Source: Marinoscillum pacificum (lineage in GTDB: Bacteria > Bacteroidota > Bacteroidia > Cytophagales > Cyclobacteriaceae). Taken from it: a stretch of DNA of 64,000 bases. The position numbers and the translations under genes are program-made. Location of the stretch: positions 1 through 64,000 of the forward strand of contig NZ_JAMZMJ010000012.1 of the NCBI RefSeq assembly GCF_024714495.1, given 5' to 3'. Under the pieces are notes generated by a model. The model had not been told where the DNA came from, made no database searches, and saw only the letters and a list, made by a program, of their open reading frames with translations. Positions 43,586 to 53,078 of the stretch are shown piece after piece. Each line of letters opens with the position of its first letter. The stretch's first letter is position 1.

Positions 43586-45610
43586 TTAGTTTAGGCTTGA
43601 TAAGATTTGATCATCTACTAGATTCGGTAGAGTAACTTTAAGTCCTGGAGTTCTCTCCATTTCTCTTTTAATAGCGAAAAGGGCTTCTTCATTTCTAGCC
43701 CAGCCTCTTCTGGCTATGCCATTGTTAACATCAAAGAACAGCATGTTTTTAATGTTTTCATCTGCTTCTTTGGATCCATCTAGCAGCATACCGAAGCCTC
43801 CATTGATCACTTCACCCCAGCCTACTCCGCCACCATTGTGAATGCTCACCCAGGTTGCGCCTCGGAACCCGTCACCAATTACATTGTGAATGGCCATGTC
43901 AGCGGTGAACTGAGAGCCATCATAGATATTGGAAGTCTCCCGATATGGGGAATCAGTCCCACTAACATCATGGTGGTCTCTTCCTAGCACTACTGGTGCG
44001 GAGATTTCTCCATCTCTAATGGCTTTGTTAAAGGCAAGAGCAAGTTTCATTCTTCCTTCTGCATCAGAATATAGAATACGAGCCTGTGAGCCAACAACCA
44101 ATTGATTTGATTCTGCTTCTTCTATCCACTGGATGTTGTCTTGCATCTGCTGTTGGATTTGCTCTGGAGATTCTGCTGCGATCTCTTTTAGAACTTTCGC
44201 TGAAAGTTGGTCGGTAGTTTTAAGGTCTTCAGGATTGCCAGATGTGCATACCCATCTGAATGGTCCAAATCCCAAGTCAAAACACATAGGACCTAATATG
44301 TCTTGTACGTAGGAAGGATACTTGAAGTCTTTTTGATTGTCTGCTAAAATATCGGCTCCGGCTCTGGAAGCCTCTAATAAAAAAGCGTTGCCATAATCAA
44401 AGAAGTACGTGCCTCTTTCATGGTGTGCATTTACTGCAGCTACATGACGCCTTAAGGATTCCTGAACGTGTGACTTGAAAGCCTCTGGATTGTTAGCCAT
44501 CATTTCTTTCGCTTCTTCAAATGACAGGTCAACCGGATAGTAGCCTCCAGACCATGGGTTGTGAAGTGATGTTTGATCAGAACCTACTGTAATCTCCACG
44601 TTTTCAGATAGAAACTTTTCCCATACTTCCACCACGTTACCTACATAGGCAATGGATACTGTTTTCTTTTCGTGTTGGAAATTTTTAACGGTAGATACTA
44701 ACTCATCAATATCCTCAATCAGAACATCTACCCAGCCTTGTTCATGTCTTTTGTGGGCAGCCAAAGGGTTCACTTCTGCACAAATTGTGATACATCCAAC
44801 TATGTTCCCGGCTTTGGGTTGTGCTCCGCTCATACCACCTAGTCCGGCAGTCAAGAAAATATGACCAGCAGGAGAAGCACTATTTCCTAGTTTTTTTCTA
44901 AATGCATTCATCAAGGTGATCGTCGTTCCATGAACAATGCCTTGTGGCCCAATGTACATGTAAGAGCCGGCCGTCATTTGACCATATTGTGTTACCCCAA
45001 GTGCATTGAATTTTTCCCAATGATCTGGTTTGGAGTAATTCGGAATCATCATGCCATTGGTAATGACTACTCTAGGAGCATTGGGAGATGAAGGAAATAA
45101 TCCCATGGGATGACCAGAGTACATGTGCAACGACTGGTTTTCATCCATTTGAGATAAGTACTTCATGGTTAGTAAGTACTGTGCCCAGTTCTGGAATACA
45201 GCACCGTTTCCTCCATACGTGATTAACTCTTCCGGGTGTTGCGCCACTCTGGGATCCAAGTTGTTTTGGATCATCAGCATGATGGCTGCGGCCTGTTGAC
45301 ATTTAGCCGGGTATTCTGAAATAGGTCTTGCGAACATCTCATATTCGGGCATGAATCGATACATGTAGATTCTGCCATAAGTATTCAGTTCTTCCAGGAA
45401 TTCACCAGCTAGTAAAATATGCCATTCACGAGGGAAATAGCGCAATGCATTTCGGACAGCTAGTATCTTTTCATCATCCGATAAAATATCCTTTCTTTTT
45501 GGTGCATGACTTACCTCAGGGTTAGGAGTCTTCGGTTGAGGTAGTTCCGCTGGAATACCTTGTTTTAGTTGTTCCTGAAATTCCATTTGAGATCTATTTA
45601 TCGGTTGCAT
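43586..45610 (-). CDS. hutU: Urocanate hydratase
   Basis: Converts urocanate to imidazolonepropionate, step two of histidine degradation. The protein has 674 residues, longer than the roughly 555 of Bacillus or Pseudomonas enzymes; an N-terminal extension and inserts account for this. Visible family features are TYGGNGAVFQNWAQYLLTMK, PMGLFPSSPNAPRVVITNG, the NAD-binding region LTAGLGGMSGAQPKA, and the catalytic-Cys segment LGFGPFRWVCTSGNPEDL. Its ATG overlaps the hutH stop by one base (TAATG), so the two genes are translationally coupled. Confidence 0.96.
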   Translation of the reverse strand: MQPINRSQMEFQEQLKQGIPAELPQPKTPNPEVSHAPKRKDILSDDEKILAVRNALRYFPREWHILLAGEFLEELNTYGRIYMYRFMPEYEMFARPISEYPAKCQQAAAIMLMIQNNLDPRVAQHPEELITYGGNGAVFQNWAQYLLTMKYLSQMDENQSLHMYSGHPMGLFPSSPNAPRVVITNGMMIPNYSKPDHWEKFNALGVTQYGQMTAGSYMYIGPQGIVHGTTITLMNAFRKKLGNSASPAGHIFLTAGLGGMSGAQPKAGNIVGCITICAEVNPLAAHKRHEQGWVDVLIEDIDELVSTVKNFQHEKKTVSIAYVGNVVEVWEKFLSENVEITVGSDQTSLHNPWSGGYYPVDLSFEEAKEMMANNPEAFKSHVQESLRRHVAAVNAHHERGTYFFDYGNAFLLEASRAGADILADNQKDFKYPSYVQDILGPMCFDLGFGPFRWVCTSGNPEDLKTTDQLSAKVLKEIAAESPEQIQQQMQDNIQWIEEAESNQLVVGSQARILYSDAEGRMKLALAFNKAIRDGEISAPVVLGRDHHDVSGTDSPYRETSNIYDGSQFTADMAIHNVIGDGFRGATWVSIHNGGGVGWGEVINGGFGMLLDGSKEADENIKNMLFFDVNNGIARRGWARNEEALFAIKREMERTPGLKVTLPNLVDDQILSSLN

Positions 45611-47163
45611 TAATATTGATCAAAGTCGTTGTAATATTCACTTGCCTTAGAAAGCTCTTTCATTGCCTCAGTTAGTTTTCCTGAGTGGACCAACTCTTTT
45701 GTTGAATCCATAAAGCCAGTCATGATCTGATCTTTTTCTATGTGAGGAACCGATTCACGAACCAGGGCGTGGATTTCTTCCATTTTCTCACCGGATTTCA
45801 ATGGTCGGTGATAATCCATTGCCTGAGCGGCACACATCAATTCAATTCCAAGGATTTGCTCTGTATTACTAATTACCTTAAGTGCTTTTCGTCCACCAAT
45901 TGAACCCATACTTACATGATCTTCCTGACCCAATGAAGTGGGAATGCTGTCAGCGCTTGCCGGGAAACAAAGTCCTTTATTTTCACTTGCTAATGCGGCA
46001 GTGGTATATTGAACAATCATAAACCCAGAATTTGTCCCCGTTTCTTTCATCAGCAGTTTTGGAACACCAGGAGTGTCTCCTTCAAGAGATAGATAAATTC
46101 TCCTATCTGAGATATTGCCAATTTCAGATGCAGCAATACAAGCATAATCAATTGGTAAAGCCATTGGTTGACCATGGAAGTTTCCACCACTGATAGTGTT
46201 TTCACGATCTAAAACTACTGGATTGTCAGTTACAGAATTGAGTTCAATCTCTAACATATCACGAAGGTGCTTCCAGCTGGTGCGGCTAGCTCCATGCACT
46301 TGCGGCATACATCTTAAGCTATATGGATCCTGAACGCGAGCGCAGCCTATGTGTGAGTGAACAACCTCAGATTCGTGAAGTAGGGTTCGAATACGTTCGG
46401 CCACATATTGATTTCCCGGATATGGTCTTAATTGGTGCAGTTCAGGGCTAAATGGCTTGACAGATCCTTTCAGACCTTCAATCATCATTGCTCCGGTAAT
46501 GTCAGCACATGTCAATACATTGTGAAGCTGCTCTACCATTTGCACAGCATGCGCAGCGATGAATTGAGTTCCATTAATGAGTGCAAGACCTTCCTTTGGA
46601 GACAATTGAATTGGTTCTACACCTAAAGAAGCCAAGACTTTGCCAGCTTCCTGAGTTTTGCCATTGTAGTCTACCATACCCATTCCGATAAGCGGTAAGA
46701 ATACGTGAGATAGTGGAGCCAAATCTCCAGACGCTCCTACAGATCCTTGAGCCGGAACTATTGGAGTGACATCTTGCTCCAACATCCATATCATTCGTTC
46801 CAGAGTGTGGAGAGCAATGCCTGAGAACCCTTGAGCTAATGCTTGAAGCTTCAATACCATCATGAGTTTGACCTGTTCATTGGTCAACAATTCTCCAACT
46901 CCAACTGCATGACTCATCAGGATGTTGGTTTGTAATTGAACTAAATCCTGTGCGGAAACACGGGTGGTGCATAAAGGACCAAACCCAGTATTGATACCAT
47001 AAACAGCGCGTTCTCCTGAAGCAATCTGAGCAACGTCCTGATAGCTCTTCAGAACTTTACTTCTTACTTCGTCCGTTAAAATTCCTTTTACTTCACCTCT
47101 TGCAATAGAAAGAGCAATTCCTGCAGTCAGTTTTTGGGAGCCGTATTCAAAGATCTTTGACAT
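45610..47163 (-). CDS. hutH: Histidine ammonia-lyase
   Basis: Deaminates histidine to urocanate. The protein has 517 residues. The self-forming MIO cofactor triad Ala-Ser-Gly is at 144-146 in GSVGASGDLAPLSH. Other signatures are AVYGINTGFGPLC, DNPVVLDRENTISGGNFHGQ and FPASADSIPTSLGQEDHVSM. First gene of the hutH-hutU unit, divergent from a LysR gene. hutI and hutG are not in the window. Confidence 0.96.
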   Translation of the reverse strand: MSKIFEYGSQKLTAGIALSIARGEVKGILTDEVRSKVLKSYQDVAQIASGERAVYGINTGFGPLCTTRVSAQDLVQLQTNILMSHAVGVGELLTNEQVKLMMVLKLQALAQGFSGIALHTLERMIWMLEQDVTPIVPAQGSVGASGDLAPLSHVFLPLIGMGMVDYNGKTQEAGKVLASLGVEPIQLSPKEGLALINGTQFIAAHAVQMVEQLHNVLTCADITGAMMIEGLKGSVKPFSPELHQLRPYPGNQYVAERIRTLLHESEVVHSHIGCARVQDPYSLRCMPQVHGASRTSWKHLRDMLEIELNSVTDNPVVLDRENTISGGNFHGQPMALPIDYACIAASEIGNISDRRIYLSLEGDTPGVPKLLMKETGTNSGFMIVQYTTAALASENKGLCFPASADSIPTSLGQEDHVSMGSIGGRKALKVISNTEQILGIELMCAAQAMDYHRPLKSGEKMEEIHALVRESVPHIEKDQIMTGFMDSTKELVHSGKLTEAMKELSKASEYYNDFDQY

Positions 47164-47189
47164 ATATCGATTGGGTAATTGTCCACTTT

Positions 47190-47197
47190 CAAAATTA
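47190..47197 (-). promoter_or_regulatory. -7 box of the hutH-hutU promoter
   Basis: The minus strand reads TAATTTTG, an exact TAnnTTTG match, placed 26-33 bases before the hutH ATG. The region where the -33 element should be overlaps the inverted repeat at 47199-47217. Confidence 0.55.
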
Positions 47198-47198
47198 T

Positions 47199-47217
47199 GA
47201 GATACTTTTAATATCTC
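47199..47217. promoter_or_regulatory. Candidate LysR operator between hutH and the LysR gene
   Basis: GAGATA (47199-47204) and TATCTC (47212-47217) form a perfect inverted repeat with a 7-base AT-rich spacer (a 19-base site), and it contains the T-N11-A pattern preferred by LysR-type regulators. It lies just upstream of the hutH -7 box, where a LysR protein would touch RNA polymerase. It is inferred to be the binding site of the divergently encoded regulator. Confidence 0.6.
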
Positions 47218-47248
47218 TAAATACCATTTTAGTCATTATGTAATAACT

Positions 47249-48136
47249 ATGAGTTATCAGATAGAGCTAAGACATCTCCGTTATTTTCAGGTTTTGGCTG
47301 AAGAATTGAACTTTAGAAAGGCATCAGAAAGATTGTTTATTGCTCAGCCAGGCTTAAGTAGACAAATCAAACAGCTTGAAGAAATTCTAGACGCTCAGTT
47401 GTTTGCTCGTACGAAAAGATCGGTGAAATTGACCACTGCAGGAGTGTATTTGAAAGAGGAGGTAGATCGGATATTGAATCAGTTGGATCTGGCGAAAAAG
47501 CAAACAGCACTTATTCATCAAGGTGATTTTGGAGAGATTAGAATTGGATTTGTTGGCTCAGCTATTCATCACGTATTGCCTAAATTAATTTCCAGGATCA
47601 ATAAACAATATCCTAATATTCATACCTCACTCGATGAGTTGGCTAATCATGTACAGCTTTCCATGTTGCAAAATGGTCGATTGGATTTGGGGTTTGTACG
47701 TGTAACATCCATTCCATTGGGATTGGAATCTAAAGTAGTTCATGAAGACTCATTTTCAATTGTTCTTCCTCAGAATCATGAGATGTCAGCCAAGGAGTTT
47801 GAAAATATCGGACAGCTAAAAGACGAGAAATTCATCTTGTTCTCGAGTGAGTATAGCTCAGAGTATTATGATAAAGTGGTGAGTATTTGTCGGGATCAAG
47901 ATTTTGAACCAACAGTTTCTCACAAGTCCATCCATGCATTTACCATCTTCAAACTGGTTGAAAATGGATTGGGGATAGCAATTGTTCCTACTTCCCTAGT
48001 GGATGGATATGAATTGAAAATCAAAGCAATTGCATTGACCAAAATACCTCAACGAACTCAACTGGCAGCAGTTTGGAAGAAATCCAATCGTAATTCTTCG
48101 CTTTCAAAAGCGTTGGAATTTTTGTTCGATACTTGA
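47249..48136 (+). CDS. LysR family transcriptional regulator, probable hut regulator
   Basis: The protein has 295 residues. The N-terminal winged helix-turn-helix is at about 6-64 (LRHLRYFQVLAEELNFRKAS, RLFIAQPGLSRQIKQLEEIL). A periplasmic-binding-protein-like effector domain follows from about 90 (GEIRIGFVGSAIHHVLPKLI). It is divergent from hutH across 85 bases that hold an inverted repeat. A role in regulating hutHU, perhaps sensing urocanate or histidine, is inferred from position only. Its stop is one base from the stop of the convergent next gene. Confidence 0.9.
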   Translation: MSYQIELRHLRYFQVLAEELNFRKASERLFIAQPGLSRQIKQLEEILDAQLFARTKRSVKLTTAGVYLKEEVDRILNQLDLAKKQTALIHQGDFGEIRIGFVGSAIHHVLPKLISRINKQYPNIHTSLDELANHVQLSMLQNGRLDLGFVRVTSIPLGLESKVVHEDSFSIVLPQNHEMSAKEFENIGQLKDEKFILFSSEYSSEYYDKVVSICRDQDFEPTVSHKSIHAFTIFKLVENGLGIAIVPTSLVDGYELKIKAIALTKIPQRTQLAAVWKKSNRNSSLSKALEFLFDT

Positions 48137-48137
48137 T

Positions 48138-50990
48138 TTACCAGGCAGATTCGGCAAGCGTTTCTTTGAGAGCGCTGGCAGTATTGATCAACTGCTGATG
48201 TTCCGATGGTGATATCATTGTTTTCAATTCATTCAGCATGTCATTGGCATAATTATTCAAGCCAGATTTGATAGCTGCCATCACATACCGCTTACGATAT
48301 ACAACATTGGTTTTGTTGATATCAATTGCTTCTACCAATATCTGGTATGCAGTGTTGAGATCACGGGATTCAGCATAATTGACGATACCCAGCACTAGTG
48401 GTTCATTGTATGCATTGAGGTTGGCTATGTTGACCAACTCGTGAATTTTAGAGGTGTCACCAGATAATACAATTTGACTAACCGGATGGTCAGATGCAGG
48501 AACTTGCTTATTATTTAGTAACGCTAAAACGAGTTCCGGCTCAGTAAAGAATTCCTTCTCCAAATAGCTGTCGAAGACACCCTTGTAATGAAGGTAAGTT
48601 TCAATATCGCCTGTTGAGATGGTCTCTTTAGCAACCTTAGCCCACATACTTTGAACATATGTGTCAGGAGCATCTTTAAGTAACACACTTATTTCCGCTA
48701 ATGAGTATTGCTTGTAGTAATAATACAATCTCATCTTTTGAAGATCTTCAGAAAGGCCAGAAGGAGTTTCAATAGCCGAAAGATCTTGTTGCAATCCCTG
48801 GTATGACGAGTCTATAGAAACCAGGTATTCAGACCAGTTTGCCGCTTCCTCAAAATTGGCGATCTCTAACAAACTAGCTTGTTTATTGAGTAGTGCAGCC
48901 TGGCTTCCTTCTGCCACAGCTTTCTCAAAGAAACGAAGAGCTTCTTCAATGCTGTGCTGAGATAAAGCAATCAATCCCATGTGGTTGAAGAGTCGAGCTT
49001 TTTGATCTTCAGTTGATTCAGGAATTAATTGATCGATCGTTCTTAAGGCATCATTGATTTTACCTTGTCCATAAAGCGAAAGTGCTGCAGCCCATTTCGC
49101 CTTCCAAAATACTGTTTCATTTACTGGATTCGCTAGAGTCCTTTCTATTTCTCTTGGTATTTCTTCATTGGTAAAATACCAGCTGGCATTGATGAGATAA
49201 GCCAATCGATGCAAAGGATATGATGGATATAAGCTCGCAGTGTCAAAGCTAATATTCGACTGATTTCCAGATTTTAGGAGGTTGTTTAGGACGTTGGCTT
49301 TAACCGCTACATTTCCTCTATCAAAATCTTCTTCTGCCGATTCGGTAGTCGGCTTGATTTTCCACAAGTTCACCAAATTGGCATTGGTCCATTCGCCACT
49401 TAATGAGTTATCACTAAGTAACTCCACCGCTTCATTGATTTTGTCCTGATCGATATAGGTTAGTCCGAGGTTGTTCTGAAGTTGTGGGTTTTTAGGAAAG
49501 TCTTTCAAGCCTTCTTTTAACGCTACCAGCGAAGGTGTCGCTTCAGACATTAATGCATAGGTGCTTGATTTATTGATATATGCTTGTGGAGAAGGATATC
49601 TTAATGCCGCTCTTCCAAATCGGAAGTTGGCTTCCTGAAAATCACCTTTTTGAAGCTCTCGATAGGCTAGTTTGTAATTGGAGAAGTGATTGTCATGTCC
49701 AAAAACTGTCCCTTCATCATAATATCCAACTGCCAAAAGGTCTTCACCTTTTGCTTCTGACTGAGCTCCGAGATAATTGTATTGTCCTGCTTTAAAAAGT
49801 AGCAGCGGCTCTTTGTTAGCCAAGAAGAAAAATGCGGCTACTCCAACCATTCCAGCTAATCGTGCGCTGGCGTATGGGAAGTTTTGAGACTTGTAAACCA
49901 CTTTATAGACCTCCAATCCACTAACCAATGGAGTGAGTAAATTGATCAGCACATAGATCAGGAAGAATATGCCAAAAGCTAAATGTGCATACACAATGAC
50001 ATAGTGAAACCCTTCATAGATCGCATCATTGCCTCGATACATGGCCAAAGAAAGAAAGCCAAAGGTGATGATTCCCAATGCAGCGATCAGATTTCTCATC
50101 TCTTCACTGCTGAACAGGTTTTTGTATAAGTCTACTTTGTGACCGTAGCTCCACAAAGCGACCAAACCACTTACTACCAAAAGGACAAATGGATCGAAGA
50201 AAGCTACTTCTGTAGATATGCTCCCAGATTTCTTTCCATAATACAATCCTAAAATGCCCAGGTAAACGAGGCTAAAAACAACGAAGTGAATGTGATTATT
50301 CTTACCACCCTTAGATTTTGTGATCAGATATAAAATCGCAAAGACATTCTCTTCTGCTATGAAGAATAAAAATAAAATGCCAATAATGATCAGTCCAAAA
50401 TTGCTGCCAACTGTGAATTGATCAACAAGCTCTTGCTGAGAAACTCCAGAGAAAAGAACAATTCCAGCGATAACTATACTGAAAGTAAGAAAACGAATCA
50501 GCGTTTTGACTTCAGGAAAAAATGCATGGAATAAGTAGGAAGGCAATACAATCAATGCCATGACTACTATTGAAGCAAATGAGCTTTCTGAATCAAACCC
50601 GAAAAAGCCTATGTCTTGCAATTTTAACCCAATGATGAAAAGTATGAACAGCGCCATCACTCCTATGAAGAAGGTGCGTGATAAGGTTGTTACCACACTC
50701 AATGTCAAAGCCAGTCCAATTAGGATTAGAATTAAAATGCCAGTCTCGGCATTGATATCTCGGGTGATAGGTCCTGCGGCAAATACTTCTGCCAGGGAAT
50801 AGGTGTCTCCTTTAAAGCTGAATTGAAAAGGTCCTTTGCTAAATGGATATGCAGCGAACTCTGTAGATTCCGCAGAAGTAGTGACATTGTAGGCTATACT
50901 GTCATCATATCCACGGTGATATCTGTATAATAATAGGATGGTTGCTCCTATAAAAAGAGCAATGATGAATCTGCTAATCTGTTCTTTCAT
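48138..50990 (-). CDS. Large membrane protein with C-terminal TPR repeats, function unknown
   Basis: The protein has 950 residues. Residues about 5-400 contain roughly eleven hydrophobic helices (for example FIIALFIGATILLLYRY, GILILILIGLALTLSVVT and LAGMVGVAAFFFLANK). The remaining half is tetratricopeptide-like helices (for example SPQAYINKSSTYALMSEATP, SIEEALRFFEKAVAEGS). The layout resembles membrane-TPR proteins such as O-antigen-polymerase-like or glycosyltransferase-linked scaffolds, but I see no catalytic motif. It is the last gene of a minus-strand unit after plsC and gatC, 11 bases behind gatC. Confidence 0.82.
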   Translation of the reverse strand: MKEQISRFIIALFIGATILLLYRYHRGYDDSIAYNVTTSAESTEFAAYPFSKGPFQFSFKGDTYSLAEVFAAGPITRDINAETGILILILIGLALTLSVVTTLSRTFFIGVMALFILFIIGLKLQDIGFFGFDSESSFASIVVMALIVLPSYLFHAFFPEVKTLIRFLTFSIVIAGIVLFSGVSQQELVDQFTVGSNFGLIIIGILFLFFIAEENVFAILYLITKSKGGKNNHIHFVVFSLVYLGILGLYYGKKSGSISTEVAFFDPFVLLVVSGLVALWSYGHKVDLYKNLFSSEEMRNLIAALGIITFGFLSLAMYRGNDAIYEGFHYVIVYAHLAFGIFFLIYVLINLLTPLVSGLEVYKVVYKSQNFPYASARLAGMVGVAAFFFLANKEPLLLFKAGQYNYLGAQSEAKGEDLLAVGYYDEGTVFGHDNHFSNYKLAYRELQKGDFQEANFRFGRAALRYPSPQAYINKSSTYALMSEATPSLVALKEGLKDFPKNPQLQNNLGLTYIDQDKINEAVELLSDNSLSGEWTNANLVNLWKIKPTTESAEEDFDRGNVAVKANVLNNLLKSGNQSNISFDTASLYPSYPLHRLAYLINASWYFTNEEIPREIERTLANPVNETVFWKAKWAAALSLYGQGKINDALRTIDQLIPESTEDQKARLFNHMGLIALSQHSIEEALRFFEKAVAEGSQAALLNKQASLLEIANFEEAANWSEYLVSIDSSYQGLQQDLSAIETPSGLSEDLQKMRLYYYYKQYSLAEISVLLKDAPDTYVQSMWAKVAKETISTGDIETYLHYKGVFDSYLEKEFFTEPELVLALLNNKQVPASDHPVSQIVLSGDTSKIHELVNIANLNAYNEPLVLGIVNYAESRDLNTAYQILVEAIDINKTNVVYRKRYVMAAIKSGLNNYANDMLNELKTMISPSEHQQLINTASALKETLAESAW

Positions 50991-51001
50991 GTAGGTAGGT
51001 C

Positions 51002-51289
51002 TTACTCCAGCACTTTAGGTACTTTGAAGTAATCTTCGTCCTTGTCTGGAGCATTTTTTAACGCTCGATCATGCTCAATCGTATTTGAAACCTCATCGTT
51101 TCTAAATGCATTCACTTCAAAAGACATGTTGGTAAGTGGTTCCACACCTTCGGTATCCAGTTCATTCAACTTCTCCACCCAGGTCAAAACTTCTTCAAGA
51201 TCTTTGATATAGGTATCCTCTTTGGTATGGTCCAGTTCTAATCGGGACAGATGTGCCAATTTTTGTAGTGTTTCCTTATCTATTTTCAT
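51002..51289 (-). CDS. gatC: Asp-tRNA(Asn)/Glu-tRNA(Gln) amidotransferase subunit C
   Basis: The small subunit that holds GatA and GatB together. The protein has 95 residues and opens MKIDKETLQKLAHLSRLELD, the usual GatC start, followed by LEEVLTWVEKLNELDTEGVE, PLTNMSFEVNAFRNDEV, and the C-terminal YFKVPKVLE. Those match the family from end to end. gatA is on the other strand at 26040, so the complex is encoded at scattered loci. Confidence 0.94.
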   Translation of the reverse strand: MKIDKETLQKLAHLSRLELDHTKEDTYIKDLEEVLTWVEKLNELDTEGVEPLTNMSFEVNAFRNDEVSNTIEHDRALKNAPDKDEDYFKVPKVLE

Positions 51290-51313
51290 ATACCTATGAT
51301 TGTAACAACAATA

Positions 51314-52063
51314 TTAACCAACACTTTTGATTTTATCAGGGTGATGCTTGAGAAGTTCCTCTTGTATCACATTGTACACCTGTTCTTTAAGCTTTGGAAT
51401 CTGTTTTTCACCAGAATCGTCCGGGAAAATAGGATCGTGAATGATGAGTTTACATTTATGCGGATGTAACCTTACAGGAGACTCATCTGGTAATATCAGA
51501 AAGTTATAAGGCATGGTCACCGGGACTATCGGAACGTTTTTCTCAACGGCTACTTTAAAAGCTCCATCTTTGAAGGAGTTCATATAGGGAAGGTTTTCTC
51601 CTCCCACAACAATTCCTCCTTCAGGGAAAAAGGAAACACTATAGCCTTCATCTATAGCATTTTTCGTTTGTTGCAGACTCATTCCACGGCTTTTGGCACT
51701 TTCTCTGGTGACTGGAATGTGGATTTTCTTAAAAAAGTAGCCAAATAAAGGGATTTTAGTCAACGAGCTCTTTCCAATGAATTTCGCATGATAAATCAAG
51801 TAGAAAGCAGGGATGTCCAGATAGGAGAAGTGATTCGCACAGAAGATGTATTGACGATGCCGTTTGAGCTTTTCTTTTCCGATAACTTCTACAGGCATAA
51901 CAATCGTAAAAAATACTTTAGCCCAGATCAAATGTAGCTTCAGTGCAGTTTCATGCCACTTTTTGTTAGTAGCCAGAATGGCTAACGATGGAATGATCAC
52001 CGATGAGATGATCAAAAATATGATCAGTGCATAGGAGGTGTATAAAAACAGCCGTAATTTCAC
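51314..52063 (-). CDS. plsC: 1-acyl-sn-glycerol-3-phosphate acyltransferase
   Basis: Acylates lysophosphatidic acid to phosphatidic acid in phospholipid synthesis. The protein has 249 residues with an N-terminal membrane helix (about 9-32). The catalytic motif NHFSYLD (77-83) is an exact NHxxxxD match, and the glycerophosphate motif is present as FPEGG (146-150), where the canonical form is FPEGTR. IPVTRESAKSRG and VPIVPVTMPYN fit the other two acyltransferase blocks. First gene of the plsC-gatC-membrane TPR unit. Confidence 0.9.
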   Translation of the reverse strand: MKLRLFLYTSYALIIFLIISSVIIPSLAILATNKKWHETALKLHLIWAKVFFTIVMPVEVIGKEKLKRHRQYIFCANHFSYLDIPAFYLIYHAKFIGKSSLTKIPLFGYFFKKIHIPVTRESAKSRGMSLQQTKNAIDEGYSVSFFPEGGIVVGGENLPYMNSFKDGAFKVAVEKNVPIVPVTMPYNFLILPDESPVRLHPHKCKLIIHDPIFPDDSGEKQIPKLKEQVYNVIQEELLKHHPDKIKSVG

Positions 52064-52166
52064 TTTCTGATTGACTTCTTGAGTTTGTGAAAAGATTTTT
52101 CGAGATCAAGTGTAATAAATTCAAGACATATCAGACTAATCTACCGTAACTAAAATTTCATACAAC

Positions 52167-53078
52167 TTGGAACTACTACGTATTGAAAACCTTAGTAAAT
52201 CCTATAGCAACCACCAGGCTTTAAGTAATGTCAGTATGGCAATTCCGAAAGGAAGCATATTTGGTTTACTGGGCCCCAATGGTGCAGGAAAAACTACCTT
52301 AATCCGAATTATCACCCGTATTATTGAGCAGGATAGCGGCGAAGCTTACCTGGGAGGAGAGAAAATCACTCCGGAACTGGTAAGACGCATCGGATATCTT
52401 CCAGAAGAACGAGGCCTCTACAAAAAAATGAAAGTAGGAGAGCAGCTGCTTTATTTAGCCCGTCTAAAAGGTCTTAGCAGAACAGACGCCGTAGATAAAA
52501 TCAAAAACTGGCTTAGAAGACTTGATTTAACGGAGTGGCACAACAAGGCTATTGAAGATCTGTCTAAAGGAATGGCGCAAAAAGTACAGTTTATTGCAAC
52601 AGTGCTTCATGAGCCAGAATTGATCATTTTGGATGAGCCATTTTCAGGTTTTGATCCTGTGAATGCCAATTTGATCAAAGATGAAATCTTTAAACTTCAA
52701 GAAGCAGGAGCAACTGTGATATTCTCTACTCATAGAATGGAGTCAGTTGAGGAGCTTTGTGATCACATTGCCTTGATCAACAAATCGCAAAAAATTCTCG
52801 ATGGTAAAAAGCTCGATATCAAAAATGATCATAAAGATGGTACTTTCATTGTAACGCATGAAGGAAGTCTCGTCGGTGGTGCGCATTTTGAATTACTCAG
52901 CTCATCCAGAACTGAAATCGGTCTTACAGAATCTATTATCAAAGATCGTACTGCCGGAGGACCTAATAATTTGGTGAAGGAATTGATCAACCATGTAGAG
53001 ATTCACTCTTTCATTGAAAAAGTACCAACCATAAATGAAATTTTCATCAGTAAAGTGAAAGGAGGAAGCCATGAATAA
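52167..53078 (+). CDS. ABC transporter ATP-binding protein (NatA-like)
   Basis: The protein has 303 residues, starting with TTG at 52167. Walker A GPNGAGKT (36-43), signature LSKGMAQ, Walker B LIILDEPFSG and the switch His in STHRMESVEEL are all present, so it should be active. The C-terminal part (from about 220) is a DUF4162-like domain. It overlaps the permease gene by 8 bases. NatAB-type exporters move sodium, drugs or peptides; the substrate here is unknown. The three genes downstream resemble a toxin operon, so a protective role is possible but unproven. Confidence 0.9.
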   Translation: MELLRIENLSKSYSNHQALSNVSMAIPKGSIFGLLGPNGAGKTTLIRIITRIIEQDSGEAYLGGEKITPELVRRIGYLPEERGLYKKMKVGEQLLYLARLKGLSRTDAVDKIKNWLRRLDLTEWHNKAIEDLSKGMAQKVQFIATVLHEPELIILDEPFSGFDPVNANLIKDEIFKLQEAGATVIFSTHRMESVEELCDHIALINKSQKILDGKKLDIKNDHKDGTFIVTHEGSLVGGAHFELLSSSRTEIGLTESIIKDRTAGGPNNLVKELINHVEIHSFIEKVPTINEIFISKVKGGSHE

